Shown piece by piece: positions 61,042 to 64,000 of a stretch of DNA of 64,000 nucleotides. How positions within the stretch are numbered: the first letter of the stretch is position 1; every line of letters begins with the position of its first letter. Source of the stretch: Draconibacterium sp. (GTDB lineage Bacteria; Bacteroidota; Bacteroidia; Bacteroidales; Prolixibacteraceae). The position numbers and the translations under genes are program-made. The stretch is taken from contig JADIYN010000029.1 of assembly GCA_016705335.1 (NCBI GenBank), positions 1 through 64,000 of the forward strand, read 5' to 3'. The notes beneath the pieces were generated by a model that ran no database searches, was not told the DNA's origin, and saw only the letters and a program-made list of their open reading frames with translations.

Positions 61042-62919
61042 TCAACAGTTTAACAAGAAATATCTGAAATAATCAATTTTCTGATAACCTAACTTTAATA
61101 CCTCCTTTTTATCTTTCACAATCCAGGCAGGAATCTGAATTTCTATTCGTTTCAGATTTTCCATGGTTTTGTCGATTTCCATTGGTGGCGGGTCGAGTGA
61201 AATAATTGAAACTGAAATTCCTTCAGGTTCCAATATCGTCAATTTCAACTCTTTTCCATCCTGTTTTAAAACAGCCCCATTTTTTGTGGGCTGAACTTCT
61301 GCCTGTGTCATCAATCCCCAGGTTATTGTTTTTGTGGAATCGTTGATTTCGAAACTGTCTTCAATCAGGACAGACTGGTTGCTTTCCTTTACAAATCTTC
61401 TTGATAACGATTTCAGATTATTACCATACAAAGGCGTCATATCAATGGTAACTTCAGGCGTTCCGGAATCCTTAAAACCGGTGATGGTAGCCTGCCCGTT
61501 TACCAAAAACCGGGCATCATTTACGGTAATGGTGCTGTGGCCCTGGTTATTTTTGGTGAGAAGGGTCCAGCGTTCACCATACTGGGAATAGTCAGCCAAT
61601 TTAAAGCCAATCCGGTTAAGTGGGTAGTATAACTGATTTCCAGGGTCGAGTACCCAACGAACATCATTGAGTTCAAACACAAAAGTTCCGGCATCCATAT
61701 TGCCATGACTGATGCTGGCTTTTCCTCCTTTTACAGCAAGAAAATAATGGCTGGGGTCAGCGTTGTCACCACGAAAAACGGCAACCGGGTTAACGCCGTT
61801 GCCATGCCAGCTTATTGGCAATTCACTCACTTTCTGTTGTGAATATTCCGAAATCCAAACCAAACCTGGTCCTGCAAATCGTCCGGCTTCTACAGGTTTT
61901 TCAAAAAAGTCTTTGTCGAAATACAGTCCATCTCCGGTTTTTGCAGCAAACCAGGCCCGCAATACAGAGTCATCGCCATCTTTTTTGTCCCAGGAATCGG
62001 CGAAATTGAAAAAATAGCCTGATGGTGCGGACACATGCATAAAAAAATCAGCGCTTTCCATAAAACCCGGACTTTTGGAAATACCAAAATCGCTGCCCAA
62101 GGCAGTGGTAAGTGTATTCGCTGCAACAACGGCATAGCTTGTTCCAAATCCCCAATAGGTTGGCCCTTCGGGATAAATTCCATCGGGTCCATATTCTTTC
62201 AGCGAGTTGGGTAGTTTATCAAGGGCTCGTGCAATGGTTTTTGCCGCCAGTTCAGGTTCAATATCAGCTACGACCAACGAAGCAGCCACCATTCCACCGT
62301 GACAAACCGAATTCCAGTTGTTGGAACTGTTTATCCAGTACATGCGTTCGCCACCTTCGTTGTAACTGGGTTTTATTCCTTTTTCGACAAGCGACTTTTT
62401 AGCCAACTGAATTGTACTTTTTGGCAGAAATTCACCTGTCCAGTCGATGGCAAGGGCAACGGCAAACGACATTTCAGCCACATCGAGGAAATGCTGTGTA
62501 TTCCAGTCTGCAAAATTGCACACTGCCAACAATTCTCTATCAATTCGTTTCAGAATTTCAGGTTTCTTTTCCAATCGGTACACAATGCACAAAACACCCA
62601 TTCGTTCCACCATTTCGCGCGATACGGCCAGCATGCGGAATCCTTCCAGTTCATGCTTCATTAACGGTTTTTCGAGAATCGAATCAGCTTGTTTTTTCAG
62701 ATAACCAAAATAATTCTGAACCAGAATATCTGATTTCAGTTTTAACTTGATTTCCTTTTCAATTGTCGGGGTAAGAATTAGTTTTGGAGATTTTTTAGAA
62801 AGATTTGCCTTCAGATAACCGGTTGTAATCGGGTTTTCAAGTTTTTGTGCGATAACGCTTAATGAATTCAGGGAAAAAGAAAAAATCAGGATAAACAGGT
62901 ATTGGTTTAGCTTTTTCAT
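61042..62919 (-). CDS. Heparinase II/III-like polysaccharide lyase 3
   Basis: The protein is 625 residues from MKKLNQYLFILIFSFSLNSL at 62919 (an ATG six codons earlier is less likely). Signal peptide to ~VIAQ. Toroid domain with NNWNSVCHGGMVAASLVVAD and PEGPTYWGFGTSYAVVAANT (Tyr). C-terminal domain with GKASISHGNMDAGTFVFELN and VRWVLDPGNQLYYPL, the H-x-N-x-D..DPG variant of the Hepar_II_III motif, as in oligo-alginate and PL12/PL15-type enzymes. Paralogous to the partial gene at 63183-64000 (e.g. LKRIEI.IPAW shared near the C-terminus). It likely acts on oligosaccharides. Confidence 0.85.
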   Translation of the reverse strand: MKKLNQYLFILIFSFSLNSLSVIAQKLENPITTGYLKANLSKKSPKLILTPTIEKEIKLKLKSDILVQNYFGYLKKQADSILEKPLMKHELEGFRMLAVSREMVERMGVLCIVYRLEKKPEILKRIDRELLAVCNFADWNTQHFLDVAEMSFAVALAIDWTGEFLPKSTIQLAKKSLVEKGIKPSYNEGGERMYWINSSNNWNSVCHGGMVAASLVVADIEPELAAKTIARALDKLPNSLKEYGPDGIYPEGPTYWGFGTSYAVVAANTLTTALGSDFGISKSPGFMESADFFMHVSAPSGYFFNFADSWDKKDGDDSVLRAWFAAKTGDGLYFDKDFFEKPVEAGRFAGPGLVWISEYSQQKVSELPISWHGNGVNPVAVFRGDNADPSHYFLAVKGGKASISHGNMDAGTFVFELNDVRWVLDPGNQLYYPLNRIGFKLADYSQYGERWTLLTKNNQGHSTITVNDARFLVNGQATITGFKDSGTPEVTIDMTPLYGNNLKSLSRRFVKESNQSVLIEDSFEINDSTKTITWGLMTQAEVQPTKNGAVLKQDGKELKLTILEPEGISVSIISLDPPPMEIDKTMENLKRIEIQIPAWIVKDKKEVLKLGYQKIDYFRYFLLNC

Positions 62920-63030
62920 ATTTGTAATTTTAATCATCTTTTTATTGTGCGGTGCTATGCCGGTTATTCTTTAATAAGGTAAATAAGTTTTGTTTTCCTG
63001 TGTTGACCTTTCTACTAAGGTTGTGAACAA

Positions 63031-63065
63031 AAATAAGGTTTTTGAAAACAGAAAAACCTTATTTT
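63031..63065. terminator. Hairpin between tandem lyase genes
   Basis: AAATAAGGTTTTT-GAAAACAG-AAAAACCTTATTT forms a 13-bp perfect stem with T-rich flanks. It could terminate lyase 4 transcription or act as an operator; further ACCTTATT/AAGGT half-sites lie at 62970-63120. Confidence 0.6.
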
Positions 63066-63182
63066 CAATACATTAACCTTAGCAGAATAGCTATACATTT
63101 GATTTTTACCTTATTACTTATTTGTCATATATTTTTCATTAATGTTTATTTTAAAATCAATAAGCGCTCAGCATTTTAAACA

Positions 63183-64000
63183 CTATTCGCCTGACAACCG
63201 AACTTTCAAATTCATTTTCCCGTTCTCAACTGTCCACGCCGGAATGCGGATTTCAATGCGTTTCAGGTTTTCGATGGTTTTGTCGAAATACAATGGTGGC
63301 GGGTCGAGTGAAATTACTGAAACCATGATTTCTGGATGTGAAAGATTTTCAAGTTTCAGGGTTTGCCCGTCCTGTCGTAAAACAGCGCCGCCTTTTACAA
63401 GCTGAACATCGGCCTGGGTAATCATTTGCCAGGTAATCCATTTTGTTTCTGCTGAAATTTCAATTTTATCTTCGATGAGTAATGAAGACTGACTATCTTT
63501 TACAAACCTGCGATGTGCACTTTTTAACTGTCCTTTAAATGCCGGTGTTAAATCTAGGATAGCTTCGGGTTGTACACACTCTTTGAAATCAATGATTTCG
63601 GCTTTGCCATCAACCACGTGTAGTTGGTTATTAACTGAAAGTGTGCTGTGCCCAAAATTATTTTTGGTGAGCAGTTTCCAGCGATCGCAATCCTGACAGC
63701 GCGCCCACAAATCGAATCCTGCGCGCTCGAGCAGACCATAACTTTGGTTGCCGGGGTCGATTGACCAGCGCACGCCATTCAATTCAAAAATAAACGAACC
63801 GCCATCCATGTTGCCGTGGTTTACTGTTCCGCGCCCACCTTTTCCGCCAAAATAAAATCCATTTGTGTTCTTTTCGCCACCGGTAAAAATAACCACTGGA
63901 TTGGCGCCACCGCCTTTCCATGCAGTAGGAAGCGGAGTTGTCACCTTTTCTGAAAACTGAGCTGTCCAAACAAGTCCGGCGCCTGCCAGTCTCGAAAAGT
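63183..64000 (-). CDS. Heparinase II/III-like polysaccharide lyase 4, partial
   Basis: The gene runs off the right edge; the frame is open to 64000 (FSRLAGAGLVWTAQFSEKVT at the edge). The visible 272 residues are the C-terminal beta-sandwich: GRGTVNHGNMDGGSFIFELN and VRWSIDPGNQSYGLLERAGF, then NNFGHSTLSVNNQL and SLDPPPLYFDKTIENLKRIE. It is a close paralogue of lyase 3 (same motif order and spacing throughout), so the pair arose by tandem duplication. The N-terminal toroid and signal peptide lie outside the window. Confidence 0.85.
   Translation of the reverse strand, partial: FSRLAGAGLVWTAQFSEKVTTPLPTAWKGGGANPVVIFTGGEKNTNGFYFGGKGGRGTVNHGNMDGGSFIFELNGVRWSIDPGNQSYGLLERAGFDLWARCQDCDRWKLLTKNNFGHSTLSVNNQLHVVDGKAEIIDFKECVQPEAILDLTPAFKGQLKSAHRRFVKDSQSSLLIEDKIEISAETKWITWQMITQADVQLVKGGAVLRQDGQTLKLENLSHPEIMVSVISLDPPPLYFDKTIENLKRIEIRIPAWTVENGKMNLKVRLSGE

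Overview
The window looks like a draft chromosome segment of a Bacteroidota (Bacteroidetes) bacterium, probably a marine or anaerobic polysaccharide degrader near Marinilabiliales/Prolixibacteraceae. The support is low GC, few Shine-Dalgarno sites, promoters of the TTTG / TAnnTTTG type, typical lipoprotein signals, MetY/MetA methionine synthesis, ATP-independent PPDK, a FabI-type reductase, and many secreted polysaccharide lyases. The genus is an inference. No rRNA, tRNA, CRISPR array or transposase was seen.

Sequence quality shapes the reading. More than twenty genes are broken by one- or two-base indels, mostly in homopolymers, and there is a 65-base run of C inside one gene. In the tandem-repeat gene at 5.6-11.8 kb the spacing of the 432-bp units falls short by exactly the bases needed to restore one open frame. 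I therefore treat most frameshifted genes as intact genes with sequencing errors and give merged coordinates.

1-4.1 kb: edge of a BAAT-type hydrolase, then an accessory patch in which two small orphan genes and cassette-like boundary elements lie between two 387-bp direct repeats. The repeats carry the 3' end of an M28 peptidase gene, and the full peptidase gene lacks its catalytic-glutamate segment. 4.3-11.9 kb: an unknown protein, a small alarmone-hydrolase-like HD protein, and a ~2065-residue secreted repeat protein. 12-18.2 kb: NhaC antiporter, PQQ-propeller protein, an RRM plus cold-shock pair, TcdA, TatD and ElbB. 18.3-22.4 kb: aspartokinase-metY-metA, preceded by a strong promoter and a Cys/Met-rich leader peptide. 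22.6-30.3 kb: fabI, a secreted protein, clpB and ppdK.

30.4-64 kb is a carbohydrate catabolism island, mostly on the minus strand. It begins with GH16 and a cluster of an MtaA-like methyltransferase, a PhyH dioxygenase, a second UroD-fold protein, a sugar permease and two secreted Gfo/Idh oxidoreductases. Then come a PmoA-like DUF6807 protein, a GH38-like mannosidase, an AGE epimerase, an AraC regulator with a sulfatase, an OmpA lipoprotein and a third oxidoreductase. It ends with a lyase block: four heparinase II/III-like proteins, a BNR_4 propeller, a PL8 lyase and a GH88 unsaturated uronyl hydrolase. Together these suggest use of a sulfated, uronic-acid-rich, possibly mannose-containing and O-methylated glycan. 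No SusC/SusD pair is present in the window, so the import system must lie elsewhere.
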